From: NORP294 sp047627915
GTDB lineage: Bacteria; Bacteroidota; Bacteroidia; Flavobacteriales_E; Vicingaceae
NCBI GenBank assembly: GCA_047627915.1
Contig: JBLHTZ010000005.1
Coordinates: 17,262-81,261 of the forward strand
Direction of reading: 5' to 3'
DNA: 64,000 nt
Position numbers and translations under genes: made by a program
In this document: piece after piece, positions 49,956 to 59,387 of the stretch
Position numbering within the stretch: position 1 is the first letter of the stretch
How the letters are laid out: each line of letters opens with the position of its first letter
The notes under the pieces: model-generated
What the model was told of the DNA's origin: nothing
What the model saw: the letters and a program-made list of their open reading frames with translations, nothing else
Databases searched by the model: none

Positions 49956-50129
49956 TTACTTGCGTTTGTTATCTTTAATTTGCTTCCTGCTTAGTAAAAT
50001 AACAAATAGGCCAATGATTAGGTTAGTGATTCCTTCAACAGCGTCTTCTTGAACAATAAAATAGATTCCGCTTAGAACAGCTGCTATTCCAACTCCTAAC
50101 AAAAACTTTACCCACCGAGTATCTCCCAT
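49956..50129 (-). CDS. 57-residue two-helix membrane protein
   Basis: ATG at 50127-50129 gives MGDTRWVKFLLGVGIAAVLS, GIYFIVQEDAVEGITNLIIG, LFVILLSRKQIKDNKRK, stop TAA. Two transmembrane helices separated by an acidic loop and a basic C-terminus make it credible as a real gene despite its size. No family is recognised. It lies between the CutA-like and RlmG-like genes. Confidence 0.55.
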   Translation of the reverse strand: MGDTRWVKFLLGVGIAAVLSGIYFIVQEDAVEGITNLIIGLFVILLSRKQIKDNKRK

Positions 50130-50223
50130 GTTGCGTTATTTTGAAAAATAAATGTCTGCATACCTTTATGCAGATTGCATTTGGAATGACTCTGAAAATC
50201 TAATTCCGAAAGAAGTATTTAGT

Positions 50224-51306
50224 TTATTTCTCGCACTTGATTACCATAAAGTTATCGTTTTGCGCTACCGTTTTAACAGTCGGAAATATTGTTTTTAATT
50301 GACTGCTGTAATTTAGGTGATTGTTTGCTACAATTTGCAGATTCCCCCCCGGTTTCAAACAACGATAACACGCTTTAAAAAGCTGCAGCGGAATTTGGAT
50401 GTCAATTTCATATTCGAAATGAAAGGGAGGATTAGTTGCTATTAAATCAAATGATTCAGCTTCGAAAGCATTTAAATTATTATTGAAATGATGGTGAATG
50501 TTTTCTCCTTTAACATTTAATTTTGCAGACTCTACGGCTAGGTATGAATCGTCCATTAAATGAACGGTTGCGTTGGGTAATTTTTTTGAGATTTCATTTC
50601 CAATGACTCCATTTCCGGAGGCCAAATCTAAAATTGAATTGTCCGTTGCTTTCAATTCTATGTGTTCTAATAAATACTGTGTTGCATAGTCGATGTGCTT
50701 GGCTGAGAAAACTCCCCAGTATTGTTGGTAGCTTGTACCGTTGTATTCTAAAACATCTACACACTCTTGCTTTTTCGTTTGCTTTTTACCCTTTAAGGTA
50801 AGGACTCGCGCTTTCTTTACGGCTCTGCTTTGTTCGATATTTTCAAAATACTGTTGAGCTATATCAAGAATTTTAGTGCTAAAATGTCGTGTCATGAAGC
50901 TAACCACAACCGTTACATCGTTTGTTGAGTTTTGAGCAATATGCTCTAAGTACAATTCAAAAAGCGAAAACGACTTCGGCACTTTCATTAACACAAAATC
51001 TGAAGGTGTTGCTAATGGAGAAAGCGGATCACAAGTGGAAGGAAAGCTAAGGCTGTTGGCCTCAGCATTTAGTTCAATCGCCTTGAATTGACTTTTATTA
51101 GTAATAATGGTAGTATGGTTCAGTGAATTTAGCAAGCAACTTAAAAACCCAAAGCGGTCGTGATAAATGGCAAGGGCATTTGGCTTCTGCTTTACGTTAT
51201 TCAACGTGTTTAGCAGGTATTCGTCAGCAGCGCTGTGTGGCCTTAATGAATGATCGATAGATGAGTCATGTCTTTTAATTACAAGATTCTGCTGTGGTAA
51301 TTCCAT
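50224..51306 (-). CDS. rlmG: RlmG-like 23S rRNA (guanine-N2) methyltransferase
   Basis: 360 residues. An N-terminal half without conserved catalytic residues, and a C-terminal SAM-dependent methyltransferase: ILDLASGNGVIGNEISKKLP (motif I), FDLIATNPPFHF (NPPF, exocyclic amine methylation), and GGNLQIVANNHLNYSSQLK. The arrangement and the IVANxHLxY block are those of RlmG/RsmC proteins, and the closest pattern I know is E. coli RlmG (G1835 of 23S rRNA). RlmG is mainly known from Gammaproteobacteria, so transfer is possible. RsmC cannot be excluded. Confidence 0.78.
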   Translation of the reverse strand: MELPQQNLVIKRHDSSIDHSLRPHSAADEYLLNTLNNVKQKPNALAIYHDRFGFLSCLLNSLNHTTIITNKSQFKAIELNAEANSLSFPSTCDPLSPLATPSDFVLMKVPKSFSLFELYLEHIAQNSTNDVTVVVSFMTRHFSTKILDIAQQYFENIEQSRAVKKARVLTLKGKKQTKKQECVDVLEYNGTSYQQYWGVFSAKHIDYATQYLLEHIELKATDNSILDLASGNGVIGNEISKKLPNATVHLMDDSYLAVESAKLNVKGENIHHHFNNNLNAFEAESFDLIATNPPFHFEYEIDIQIPLQLFKACYRCLKPGGNLQIVANNHLNYSSQLKTIFPTVKTVAQNDNFMVIKCEK

Positions 51307-51466
51307 AAATGAGTTTGCTATTCAAATTAATTTGTAAAGCTAAGGAGCTTCTGTTAGAATGGGCTGGAATTTTCTTTTGTTGTTAACAGATGAATTGAGC
51401 ACAGTTTGATTTGATCATTTTTTTGTGAAAAACCATGTTTAAAAGTCCCAAACAAACTAGCTCAAA

Positions 51467-51501
51467 CCTTTTCGAAAAGGCAGTACTTTAGAAGCTTCTA
51501 A
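51467..51501. repeat. Two perfect 14-base palindromes upstream of parE
   Basis: CCTTTTCGAAAAGG at 51467-51480 and TTAGAAGCTTCTAA at 51488-51501, seven bases apart and ending eight bases before the parE ATG. They fit protein-binding sites or a structured leader. No T-run follows, so not terminators. Confidence 0.6.
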
Positions 51502-51509
51502 GAAAATTT

Positions 51510-53378
51510 ATGGCTGAAGAAGTAGAATATACGGAAGACAACATCCGCTCCCTCGATTGGAAAGAGCACATTCGCATGCGACCTGGTATGTATATTGGAA
51601 AGCTAGGCGATGGAACTGCTTATGATGATGGGATTTATGTTTTAATTAAAGAAGTTCTCGATAACTGTATCGATGAATTTGTAATGGGTAACGGAAGAAC
51701 GATTGAAGTTTCCATTAAAGACAAAACGGTTAAGGTAAGAGATTACGGAAGAGGAGTTCCACTTGGAAAAGTGGTAGATGTTGTTTCGAAAATTAACACC
51801 GGAGGGAAATACGATTCAAAAGCTTTTAAGAAATCCGTAGGATTAAACGGAGTAGGTACGAAAGCAGTAAATGCGCTTTCCACTTATTTTAAAATTGAAT
51901 CGAACAGAGATGATAAAACTAAAGTCGCTGAATTCTCGCGAGGAGAATTGACGATGGATGGTCCGATTGAAGCGAGTACGAGAAGAAAAGGAACGAAGGT
52001 GGTTTTTACGCCAGATGAGGAGATATTTAAAGATTACCATTTTAGAACACAGCATATTGAGCGAATGCTGTGGAACTACGTTTACCTAAATAGAGGTTTA
52101 ACTATAATTTTTAACGGAGAGAAATACCATTCTGAAAGAGGGTTGTATGATTTGTTGGAAAAGAACATGAGTGATACGCCGCTTTATCCAATTATTCATT
52201 TGGAAGGAGAGGACATAGAGGTGGCAATTACCCATACCAATTCGTATGGTGAAGAGTATTATTCTTTTGTAAACGGTCAGCATACGACTCAAGGTGGAAC
52301 GCACCAAGGAGCGTTTAGAGAGGCGGTGGTAAAAACCATACGAGATCACTTTCGAAAAGAATACGATGCGGTAGATGTTAGGTCATCCATTGTAGCAGCT
52401 ATTGCTGTGAAGGTAATGGAGCCCATTTTTGAATCGCAAACTAAAACAAAATTAGGTTCAAACGATGTAGGTCCTGATGGTCCTTCCATGCGAGCTTTTG
52501 TAATGGACTTTCTGAAAAAACACCTAGATAACTTTTTACATAAGAATCCTGAAGTTGCTAATGCCTTGCAAGGTAAAATTTTGCAGTCGGAAAGAGAGCG
52601 GAAGGATCTAGCGGGAATTAAAAAGCTAGCTCGAAAAAGAGCAAAAGAGGTTTCGTTGCACAACCGAAAACTGAGAGATTGTAGGGTGCATTTCAACGAA
52701 GAAAAAAAAGCGAGAAGCGAGGAATCAACTTTGTTCATCACTGAGGGAGATTCTGCATCAGGATCGATTACTAAAGTGCGAGATGTAAATACTCAGGCGG
52801 TATTTAGTTTAAAGGGTAAGCCCTTGAATTGTTTTGGATTAACCAAGAAAATTGTTTACGAAAACGAAGAGTTTAACTTACTACAAGCGGCCTTAAGTAT
52901 TGAGGACGGATTGGACGATTTACGCTATAATAAGGTAGTTTTAGCAACAGATGCCGATGTTGATGGTATGCACATTCGCTTACTTTTGATTACCTTCTTT
53001 TTGCAGTTTTTCCCCGATTTAGTGAAGAATGGTCATTTGTCTGTATTGTCCACCCCGTTGTTTAGAGTTAGAGATAAGAAACAAACGTTTTATTGCTATT
53101 CTCAGCTAGAAAAAAATGATGCCATTAATGCCTTAAAAGGCAAAGCTGAAATTACACGATTTAAAGGATTGGGAGAGATTTCTCCGGATGAGTTTAAGAA
53201 CTTTATTGGCGAAGACATGCGCTTGGAACCGGTAATAATAGGGAAAGAATCGGTAGCAGATTTATTGAGTTTTTACATGGGTAAAAACACACCGGATAGA
53301 CAAGAGTTTATTATAGAAAACTTGAAAGTAGAATTAGACATTGAAGAGGAAGAAGAAAAAGAAGAGGCAGCAGCCTAA
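51510..53378 (+). CDS. parE: DNA topoisomerase IV subunit B
   Basis: 622 residues. GHKL ATPase: LIKEVLDNCIDEFVMG (catalytic Glu and Asn), VRDYGRGVPLG, GLNGVGTKAVNALS; transducer; TOPRIM: FITEGDSASGS, LKGKPLNCFGL and ATDADVDGMHIR (metal-binding acidic residues). It decatenates replicated chromosomes with ParC. The absence of the GyrB insertion and the adjacency to parC decide topoisomerase IV over gyrase. It is 11 bases from parC. Confidence 0.94.
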   Translation: MAEEVEYTEDNIRSLDWKEHIRMRPGMYIGKLGDGTAYDDGIYVLIKEVLDNCIDEFVMGNGRTIEVSIKDKTVKVRDYGRGVPLGKVVDVVSKINTGGKYDSKAFKKSVGLNGVGTKAVNALSTYFKIESNRDDKTKVAEFSRGELTMDGPIEASTRRKGTKVVFTPDEEIFKDYHFRTQHIERMLWNYVYLNRGLTIIFNGEKYHSERGLYDLLEKNMSDTPLYPIIHLEGEDIEVAITHTNSYGEEYYSFVNGQHTTQGGTHQGAFREAVVKTIRDHFRKEYDAVDVRSSIVAAIAVKVMEPIFESQTKTKLGSNDVGPDGPSMRAFVMDFLKKHLDNFLHKNPEVANALQGKILQSERERKDLAGIKKLARKRAKEVSLHNRKLRDCRVHFNEEKKARSEESTLFITEGDSASGSITKVRDVNTQAVFSLKGKPLNCFGLTKKIVYENEEFNLLQAALSIEDGLDDLRYNKVVLATDADVDGMHIRLLLITFFLQFFPDLVKNGHLSVLSTPLFRVRDKKQTFYCYSQLEKNDAINALKGKAEITRFKGLGEISPDEFKNFIGEDMRLEPVIIGKESVADLLSFYMGKNTPDRQEFIIENLKVELDIEEEEEKEEAAA

Positions 53379-53389
53379 CAAGTAGCAGA

Positions 53390-56290
53390 ATGACAGAAAA
53401 CGAAGACGAAAATAAAAAAGAGGAAGCGCAAAACAAAGAATCACGGAACATAGAAGGTACTGACGAGACCAATGAGGTTTCTGAGGGGCTGGAGAATGTG
53501 ATTCAGGTTTCGGGAATGTACAACGAATGGTTCTTGGACTATGCTTCTTATGTAATTCTAGAACGTGCTGTTCCGCATGTAAACGATGGTTTAAAGCCGG
53601 TGCAGCGCCGTATTTTTCATTCATTGAAGGAATTAGATGATGGTCGTTACCACAAGGTGGCGAACGTTATTGGAAATACCATGAAGTACCACCCCCACGG
53701 AGATGCTTCGATTGGCGACGCCATGGTTCAAATCGGGCAGAAAGATTTAATGCTCGATTGCCAGGGAAACTGGGGAAATATTCTAACAGGAGATAGAGCG
53801 GCTGCGCCGAGATATATAGAAGTGCGTTTGTCAAAGTTTGCATTAGATGTAGCCTTTAATGCCAAAACAACTTATTGGGCAAGTTCTTACGACAGCCGTG
53901 GTAAAGAGCCGATTACATTACCAATGAAGTTTCCTCTGTTGTTGACGCAAGGGGTTGAGGGGATCGCAGTTGGTTTAGCGTGTAAAATATTGCCGCACAA
54001 TTTTAATGAACTAATTGATGCTTCTATTGCGATTTTAAAAGGTAAAAAAACTAACATTTTACCAGACTTTCTAACTGGAGGTATGGCTGACTTTTCAAAC
54101 TACAATGATGGTTTAAGGGGTGGTCGTATTCGAGTAAGGGCAAAAGTAAGTCAGTTGGATAAAAAGACCCTAATTATCTCAGAATTACCATTTGGTTCAA
54201 CCACTAGCACGTTGATTGAGACCATCATAAAAGCGAATGATAAGGGGAAAATTAAAATCAAGAAAATTGAAGATAATACTTCGGAGAACGTTGAAATTTT
54301 AATTCACCTTCCACCAAACGTTTCGCCAGATAAAACGATTGATGCACTGTACGCGTTTACAGGTTGTGAAGTATCTGTTTCACCTAACTCTTGTGTCATA
54401 CAAAATGATAAACCTCATTTTATGGGGGTTAACAATATTTTAAAGATATGCACAGACGAAACAAAGGAGCTACTTAAACGAGAATTGGAAATTCGAAAAG
54501 CGGAATTGCAAGAGCAATGGCACTTTTCTTCGTTAGAGAAAATTTTCATTGAAAATAAAATCTACCGAGACATTGAAGAGCAAGAAACCCTAGAGGGTGT
54601 TATTAAGGCTGTTTTTGATGGATTAAAACCATTTACCAAGAATTTATTAAGAGAAGTCACGAATGACGATGTAAATCGATTGTTAGAAATTCGAATCAAA
54701 CGTATTTCGAAGTTTGATAGTTTCAAGGCAGACGAACTGATCAAACGAATAGAAGATGAGATTAAAGAGATCAATCTTAGCCTGGCTAATTTGACTGAGT
54801 TTGCGATTGACTATTTCAAGAGAATAAAAGATAAACACGGAAAAGGAAGAGAGCGTAAGACAGAAATTAAGTCGTTTGAGACTATTGATGCTACAAAGGT
54901 TGCGGTAGCGAATTCGAAGTTGTACGTGAATATGGCTGAAGGCTTTATCGGTCATGGTTTAAAGAAAACAGAATCCGAGTTTGTAACCGATTGTTCTGAT
55001 ATAGATGATGTTATTGTTTTTCGAGAAGACGGCAAAATGGTCGTTCAGAAGATTCAATCTAAGTCATTTGTAGGTAAAAATATCATTCACGTTGCGGTGT
55101 GGAAAAAAGGTGATAAACGCACTACTTATAACCTGATTTACCAAGATGGAAAATCAGGTAAGTCCATGAGTAAAAGGTTCGCAGTAACCTCTATTACAAG
55201 AGATAAAGAGTATGATTTAACTGCGGGAACATCCAGTTCTAAAGTGTTGTATTTTTCTGCGAACCCGAACGGGGAAGCTGAGGTGGTTCAAGTTCTACTT
55301 CGCCCAAAGGCAAAATTGAAGAAGTTGAAATTTGATTTTGATTTTGCTGATTTAGCCATTAAGGGCAGAGCGGCAAAAGGAAATACTTTAAATAAAAACT
55401 TGGTAAGTAAAATAAAGTTGAAAGAAGAAGGAACGTCTACTCTAAGTGCTCGTAAAATTTGGTTTGATGACACCGTTCAGCGCTTAAATACTGACGGGAG
55501 GGGAGAATTGCTAGGAGAATTTAAAGCAGATGACAAGATCTTGACCATCATGCAATCTGGGCATTATAAGTTGATTAATACCGCAATTACCAATCATTTT
55601 GACGATGACTTAATTGTGATTGAAAAGTGGAATCCGAGAAAGCCAATCACCGCAATTTATTTTGATGGTGAAAAAGAGGACTTTTACGTGAAACGATTCT
55701 TGGTTGATGAAACCGACAAAAAAACGGTGTTTATTACAGAACATGAAAAGAGTTTGTTGGAGCTGGCTTCAACAGATCATCATACTGTAATTGACATCAG
55801 TTTTACAAAGCCAAGAGGGAAAGATGCAAAGGAGAATGAGTTGTTGGATTTGTTGGAGTTCATCTCTGTAAAAGGCATGAAGGCACTTGGCAATAAACTG
55901 AGCTACGATAAAATTAAAAATGTTGATCGTATTGCTGGAGAGGAAGCCGCTGATTTTTTGAATATTTCATTGGAAGAGTTGGAGCAAGATTTTTATCTGG
56001 AACCAAAGCAAGAAGAAGCAAAAGAAACCGGATCTATTGAGGAAGCGGATGATCTTGACGATGATGATGATGGGGACGATAGAACTTCTGAGAATTTAAA
56101 AGAAGAAAAAGTTGAAACTCCGAAGGTGATGAAAGATCTGGATGAACCGACCAGTATTCCATTGGAGATAGAGGAGCCAGTAAAGGAAAAACTTGAAGAT
56201 GAAAGTCCTAAGGTAAAACCCGCTCCAAAGAAAATCGAGAAGAAGAAAGATTCTCCGGATTCTCCATCTTTATTTGACGAGCTTTTTTAA
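53390..56290 (+). CDS. parC: DNA topoisomerase IV subunit A
   Basis: 966 residues, longer than typical ParC (about 750-900). The breakage-reunion domain contains YASYVILERAVPHVNDGLKPVQRRI, KYHPHGDASIGDAMV and the active-site Tyr142 in APRYIEVRLSKF. The C-terminal beta-pinwheel follows, then an extended low-complexity tail of about 90 residues: acidic runs (DDLDDDDDGDD) mixed with Lys/Pro-rich stretches, ending SPDSPSLFDELF. An N-terminal acidic extension also precedes the core. The tail may modulate DNA wrapping or bind partners; this is inference. Forms ParC2ParE2. Confidence 0.93.
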   Translation: MTENEDENKKEEAQNKESRNIEGTDETNEVSEGLENVIQVSGMYNEWFLDYASYVILERAVPHVNDGLKPVQRRIFHSLKELDDGRYHKVANVIGNTMKYHPHGDASIGDAMVQIGQKDLMLDCQGNWGNILTGDRAAAPRYIEVRLSKFALDVAFNAKTTYWASSYDSRGKEPITLPMKFPLLLTQGVEGIAVGLACKILPHNFNELIDASIAILKGKKTNILPDFLTGGMADFSNYNDGLRGGRIRVRAKVSQLDKKTLIISELPFGSTTSTLIETIIKANDKGKIKIKKIEDNTSENVEILIHLPPNVSPDKTIDALYAFTGCEVSVSPNSCVIQNDKPHFMGVNNILKICTDETKELLKRELEIRKAELQEQWHFSSLEKIFIENKIYRDIEEQETLEGVIKAVFDGLKPFTKNLLREVTNDDVNRLLEIRIKRISKFDSFKADELIKRIEDEIKEINLSLANLTEFAIDYFKRIKDKHGKGRERKTEIKSFETIDATKVAVANSKLYVNMAEGFIGHGLKKTESEFVTDCSDIDDVIVFREDGKMVVQKIQSKSFVGKNIIHVAVWKKGDKRTTYNLIYQDGKSGKSMSKRFAVTSITRDKEYDLTAGTSSSKVLYFSANPNGEAEVVQVLLRPKAKLKKLKFDFDFADLAIKGRAAKGNTLNKNLVSKIKLKEEGTSTLSARKIWFDDTVQRLNTDGRGELLGEFKADDKILTIMQSGHYKLINTAITNHFDDDLIVIEKWNPRKPITAIYFDGEKEDFYVKRFLVDETDKKTVFITEHEKSLLELASTDHHTVIDISFTKPRGKDAKENELLDLLEFISVKGMKALGNKLSYDKIKNVDRIAGEEAADFLNISLEELEQDFYLEPKQEEAKETGSIEEADDLDDDDDGDDRTSENLKEEKVETPKVMKDLDEPTSIPLEIEEPVKEKLEDESPKVKPAPKKIEKKKDSPDSPSLFDELF

Positions 56291-56296
56291 GAAATT

Positions 56297-56920
56297 ATGG
56301 TAGCTATAATTATTATCGTTTTAACTTGTATTGTTTCTATTCCGGCCTTTAGTAACCGTTATTTCTTTTACAGATTTGATTTTGCTCCCCACTCGGTGGA
56401 AGAGCGAAAAGAGTATTATCGTTTTGTTACTCATGCATTTTTGCATGCTGATTGGACACATCTATTTTTCAACATGTTTGTTCTTTATACTTTTGGAAGA
56501 GCAACTCAAGAGTATTTTGAAAACTATTTGGGAAGCATTGGTATATTTTATTTTGTCTTACTCTATTTTGGAGGAATTATTTTTGCAGTTGTGCCAACCT
56601 ATAGAAAAGAGAAAAATAATCCAAGTTATCATTCAATTGGTGCTTCCGGTGCTGTATCTGCAGTTTTATTTTCGTACATTATTTTTAGTCCTTCCACAGA
56701 ATTGACTTTGTTGATTTTTCCATTCTTTGGTCTACCTTCAATCGTTTGGGGAATTGCCTATTTAGCATATGAACAATACTCGTCAAGAAAAAATATATCA
56801 AATATTAACCACGACGCACACATAGCTGGAGCAATTTTTGGTATTGTATTTACACTTATCACTGTTCCAAAGTCACTTTCTTCATTCATTGACCAAATCA
56901 CTTATCTCTTAAAATTTTAA
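56297..56920 (+). CDS. Rhomboid intramembrane serine protease
   Basis: 207 residues with six hydrophobic helices. HADWTHLFFNMFVLYTFG carries the WxHxxxN region, SIGASGAVSAVLF the catalytic GxSG (Ser), and NINHDAHIAGAIFGIVF the catalytic His. All catalytic elements are present. It cleaves membrane proteins within the bilayer; substrates unknown. Six bases after parC and two before the aminotransferase gene. Confidence 0.9.
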   Translation: MVAIIIIVLTCIVSIPAFSNRYFFYRFDFAPHSVEERKEYYRFVTHAFLHADWTHLFFNMFVLYTFGRATQEYFENYLGSIGIFYFVLLYFGGIIFAVVPTYRKEKNNPSYHSIGASGAVSAVLFSYIIFSPSTELTLLIFPFFGLPSIVWGIAYLAYEQYSSRKNISNINHDAHIAGAIFGIVFTLITVPKSLSSFIDQITYLLKF

Positions 56921-56922
56921 GC

Positions 56923-57747
56923 ATGTTTTCAAACTACGTCTGTTACGACAATAAATTTTACGAGGAGAATAAACCTATTTTTAGGCTCAACCGTGCAATG
57001 AAGTTTGGCGATGGAGTATTCGAATCGATACGAGTTGTTGCAGGCAAAGTCAAGTACTTAGATTTTCATTTGGAAAGAATGCAAAAAGGATTGAAAGCCT
57101 TAGAAATTAACTGCTCGAAAGGAGAAATAGAAATACTGAAAGTTTGTATTGAGCAATTATTGATTAAAAATGAAATTGAAAGGGGGGCAATCTTAAGAAT
57201 CATTGCGCAGCGATCTGGTTTGGGTAAATATGCTCCTGAATCAAATCAAGTTTTCTTTTACATTGAAACAGATAGAGTTTCTACCGATAATTATGCGTTA
57301 AATCAAGACGGTTATAAATTAGGAATATCACAAAATGTAACCATCTATCCAACTCAATTTTCTGGTCTCAAAACGTTGAATTCTCTCCAATATGTAATGG
57401 CGGCAAAAGAGAAGGAGGAGTCTGATTATAACGAGTTAATTTTATTAGATGCTAATGGTTTTTTAGTAGAAGGAACTTCCTCTAACTTATTTGTTTCCAA
57501 AGGGAATGTAGTGTGTACCCCTGATTTAAAGCATGGAGCAATTGGAGGTGTAATGAGAAGAGTGGTCATCAATAAGCTAAGCCAGCTAGGTTATCAAGTT
57601 AAACAGACTTCATTAGGACTTGCCGATTTAGAGCAAGCGGAAGAGATTTTCTTTTGCAATTCAATTCAAGGAGTAACTTGGGTTTCTTCTTATTCTAAAA
57701 AAAGATATTTTAAGAAGATTTCTACAAAACTAGTAGAGCTTTTGTAA
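56923..57747 (+). CDS. Class IV PLP aminotransferase/lyase
   Basis: 274 residues: MKFGDGVFESIRVVAGKVKYLDFHLERM, the PLP lysine in FSGLKTLNSLQYVMAAKE, LLDANGFLVEGTSSNLF (glutamate and Ser/Asn around PLP phosphate) and GVMRRVVINKL. The family includes branched-chain aminotransferases, D-amino-acid aminotransferase and 4-amino-4-deoxychorismate lyase (PabC). Single-copy length and the neighbourhood of pdxH and yqgE match the PabC-like proteins of Flavobacteria, but the substrate cannot be fixed from sequence. Confidence 0.82.
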   Translation: MFSNYVCYDNKFYEENKPIFRLNRAMKFGDGVFESIRVVAGKVKYLDFHLERMQKGLKALEINCSKGEIEILKVCIEQLLIKNEIERGAILRIIAQRSGLGKYAPESNQVFFYIETDRVSTDNYALNQDGYKLGISQNVTIYPTQFSGLKTLNSLQYVMAAKEKEESDYNELILLDANGFLVEGTSSNLFVSKGNVVCTPDLKHGAIGGVMRRVVINKLSQLGYQVKQTSLGLADLEQAEEIFFCNSIQGVTWVSSYSKKRYFKKISTKLVELL

Positions 57748-57992
57748 CTAAAAATACTCGTTTGGGTATTCCTATAGAATTTATTAATAAAACATTGCTA
57801 GTGACTTAGTCTTTTTAAAGAAGGGCTATTTGAAATAGAGATTAATATTTTTAAAAATATATACATCGCTATTAGGTAAGAATATAGCTTACTGTAAGAG
57901 CAGTCTCGAATGTTGAAGAGGGGGTGTTTCGTTTATTGTTAGATAAGGTTTTCTAGAATATTTTTCTAAAGGCCTCCAGATAAAAGGCGTTT

Positions 57993-58583
57993 TTAATTTA
58001 AACTTGGATCGTCAGGAAATTTAGCCATCAAAGCTTGTTCTTTCCCCATTTTTGTTAATTGAGTTTTCCAAATTTTTCCTGATTCTAAATCGAATAACTC
58101 TTGCATTTGTATTGAGCCAATAAGCCAATTTTCAGAAGTAAGTTCATCTTTTAATTGCTGTTTATCCCAGCCTGCATAACCTAGGAAGAAACGAATTTGA
58201 TGAGATTGAATTTTTCCAATTAGCATGTATTCTTTCAACTGCTCAAAATCACCACTCCAATAAATTCCATCTTTTATTTCTATTGCTCCATCTAATTCTT
58301 TGCAAGTATGCAAGTAAAAAAGATTTTGAGCTTCAACTGGGCCACCCATAAACAAATCAGCATCGAATGCTAACGGTTCATTGAAAAGGTCGTTCAGTCG
58401 AAGATTCAATTTTTCACTTAAAATAAATCCTACAGTACCAAGCTCATTGTTCTCACATAGATAGACTACACTTCTCTTGAAGTAATCATCTTGCATAAAT
58501 GGTTCGGCAATTAACACATTACCTTGATCTGGAGATAATTTGTTTAATTCAGAAATTCGCTTTTTAAAAGGGTCAAAATCCAT
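57993..58583 (-). CDS. YqgE/AlgH family protein
   Basis: 196 residues from ATG 58583. GNVLIAEPFMQDDYFKRSVVYLCE, GTVGFILSEKLNLRLNDLF, DLFMGGPVEAQNLFYLH, RFFLGYAGWDKQQLKDEL and NWLIG are the family blocks. AlgH of Pseudomonas was linked to alginate regulation; the biochemical function is unknown. An upstream extension to 58613 starts at a non-ATG codon and is not needed. It is convergent with the aminotransferase gene. Confidence 0.88.
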   Translation of the reverse strand: MDFDPFKKRISELNKLSPDQGNVLIAEPFMQDDYFKRSVVYLCENNELGTVGFILSEKLNLRLNDLFNEPLAFDADLFMGGPVEAQNLFYLHTCKELDGAIEIKDGIYWSGDFEQLKEYMLIGKIQSHQIRFFLGYAGWDKQQLKDELTSENWLIGSIQMQELFDLESGKIWKTQLTKMGKEQALMAKFPDDPSLN

Positions 58584-58739
58584 TACAACAAAACTCGTAA
58601 TAAATAAAGACAAGAAACCATGTTGAAAGTAGCAAATAAGAATTAATCTGAAGATTTAAGTAATGTTTTTAAATTGAAGGGATACATTTACTTAAAACAC
58701 ACCGAGGTTTAAGCTGTTATTATTTTAAATTGATTTTAG

Positions 58740-59387
58740 ATGAAAAATATTAGAAAAGACATGAGGGATCTGAGAAGAGATTTTAATTATGGAACATTAG
58801 ATGCAAAAGATGTTCCGCGAAATCCTTTCGATTTATTAAAGGTTTGGTTAGACGATGCAGTAAAATTGAAGATAAAGGATGCCAATGCTTTTGTCTTGTC
58901 AACTACAGTAAATAATCAGCCGGATGCTCGAGTCGTATTAATACGTGACATTACTGATAAGGCAATTCATTTTTATACCAATTATGGAAGTAAAAAAGCA
59001 TCTGAATTAGCCGCTAACCCTAAAGCTGCAGTAACTATTTTTTGGCCCGATATGGATCGACAAATTCGAATGAAGGTTGAAGTTAAAAAACTAAATGAAA
59101 AGCTTTCGGATGATTACTTTAAGACGCGACCGCGAAACAGTCAAATAGGAGCGTGGGCTTCTGCACAAAGCGAGGAGCTTGAGTCCAGAGGGAAATTAGA
59201 AGATAAGTTGCTTGGGTATGAGAAGCAATTTCAAGGGCAAGAAGTTCCAAGACCAGATTTTTGGGGAGGATATGAATTAGTACCAAGTTATTTTGAATTT
59301 TGGCAAGGTAGGCCAAGCAGATTGCATGATCGGATCATTTACGAAGCTAATGCAGACGGCTGGAAAACAAAAAGGCTATATCCTTAA
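58740..59387 (+). CDS. pdxH: Pyridoxamine 5'-phosphate oxidase
   Basis: FMN-dependent final step of pyridoxal phosphate synthesis. 215 residues, the usual length. DARVVLIRDITDKAIHFYTNYGSKKASEL, VTIFWPDMDRQIRMKVEVKKL, RPRNSQIGAWASAQS and the C-terminal WGGYELVPSYFEFWQGRPSRLHDRIIY are all conserved. PLP from this enzyme is needed by the racemases and aminotransferase in the window. A terminator hairpin follows at 59415-59443. Confidence 0.94.
   Translation: MKNIRKDMRDLRRDFNYGTLDAKDVPRNPFDLLKVWLDDAVKLKIKDANAFVLSTTVNNQPDARVVLIRDITDKAIHFYTNYGSKKASELAANPKAAVTIFWPDMDRQIRMKVEVKKLNEKLSDDYFKTRPRNSQIGAWASAQSEELESRGKLEDKLLGYEKQFQGQEVPRPDFWGGYELVPSYFEFWQGRPSRLHDRIIYEANADGWKTKRLYP

Noticed and set aside
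51510..56290. Reading parE/parC as gyrB/gyrA
   Set aside because: GyrB-specific insertion is absent, the two genes are adjacent in parE-parC order, and lengths fit topoisomerase IV of Bacteroidota.
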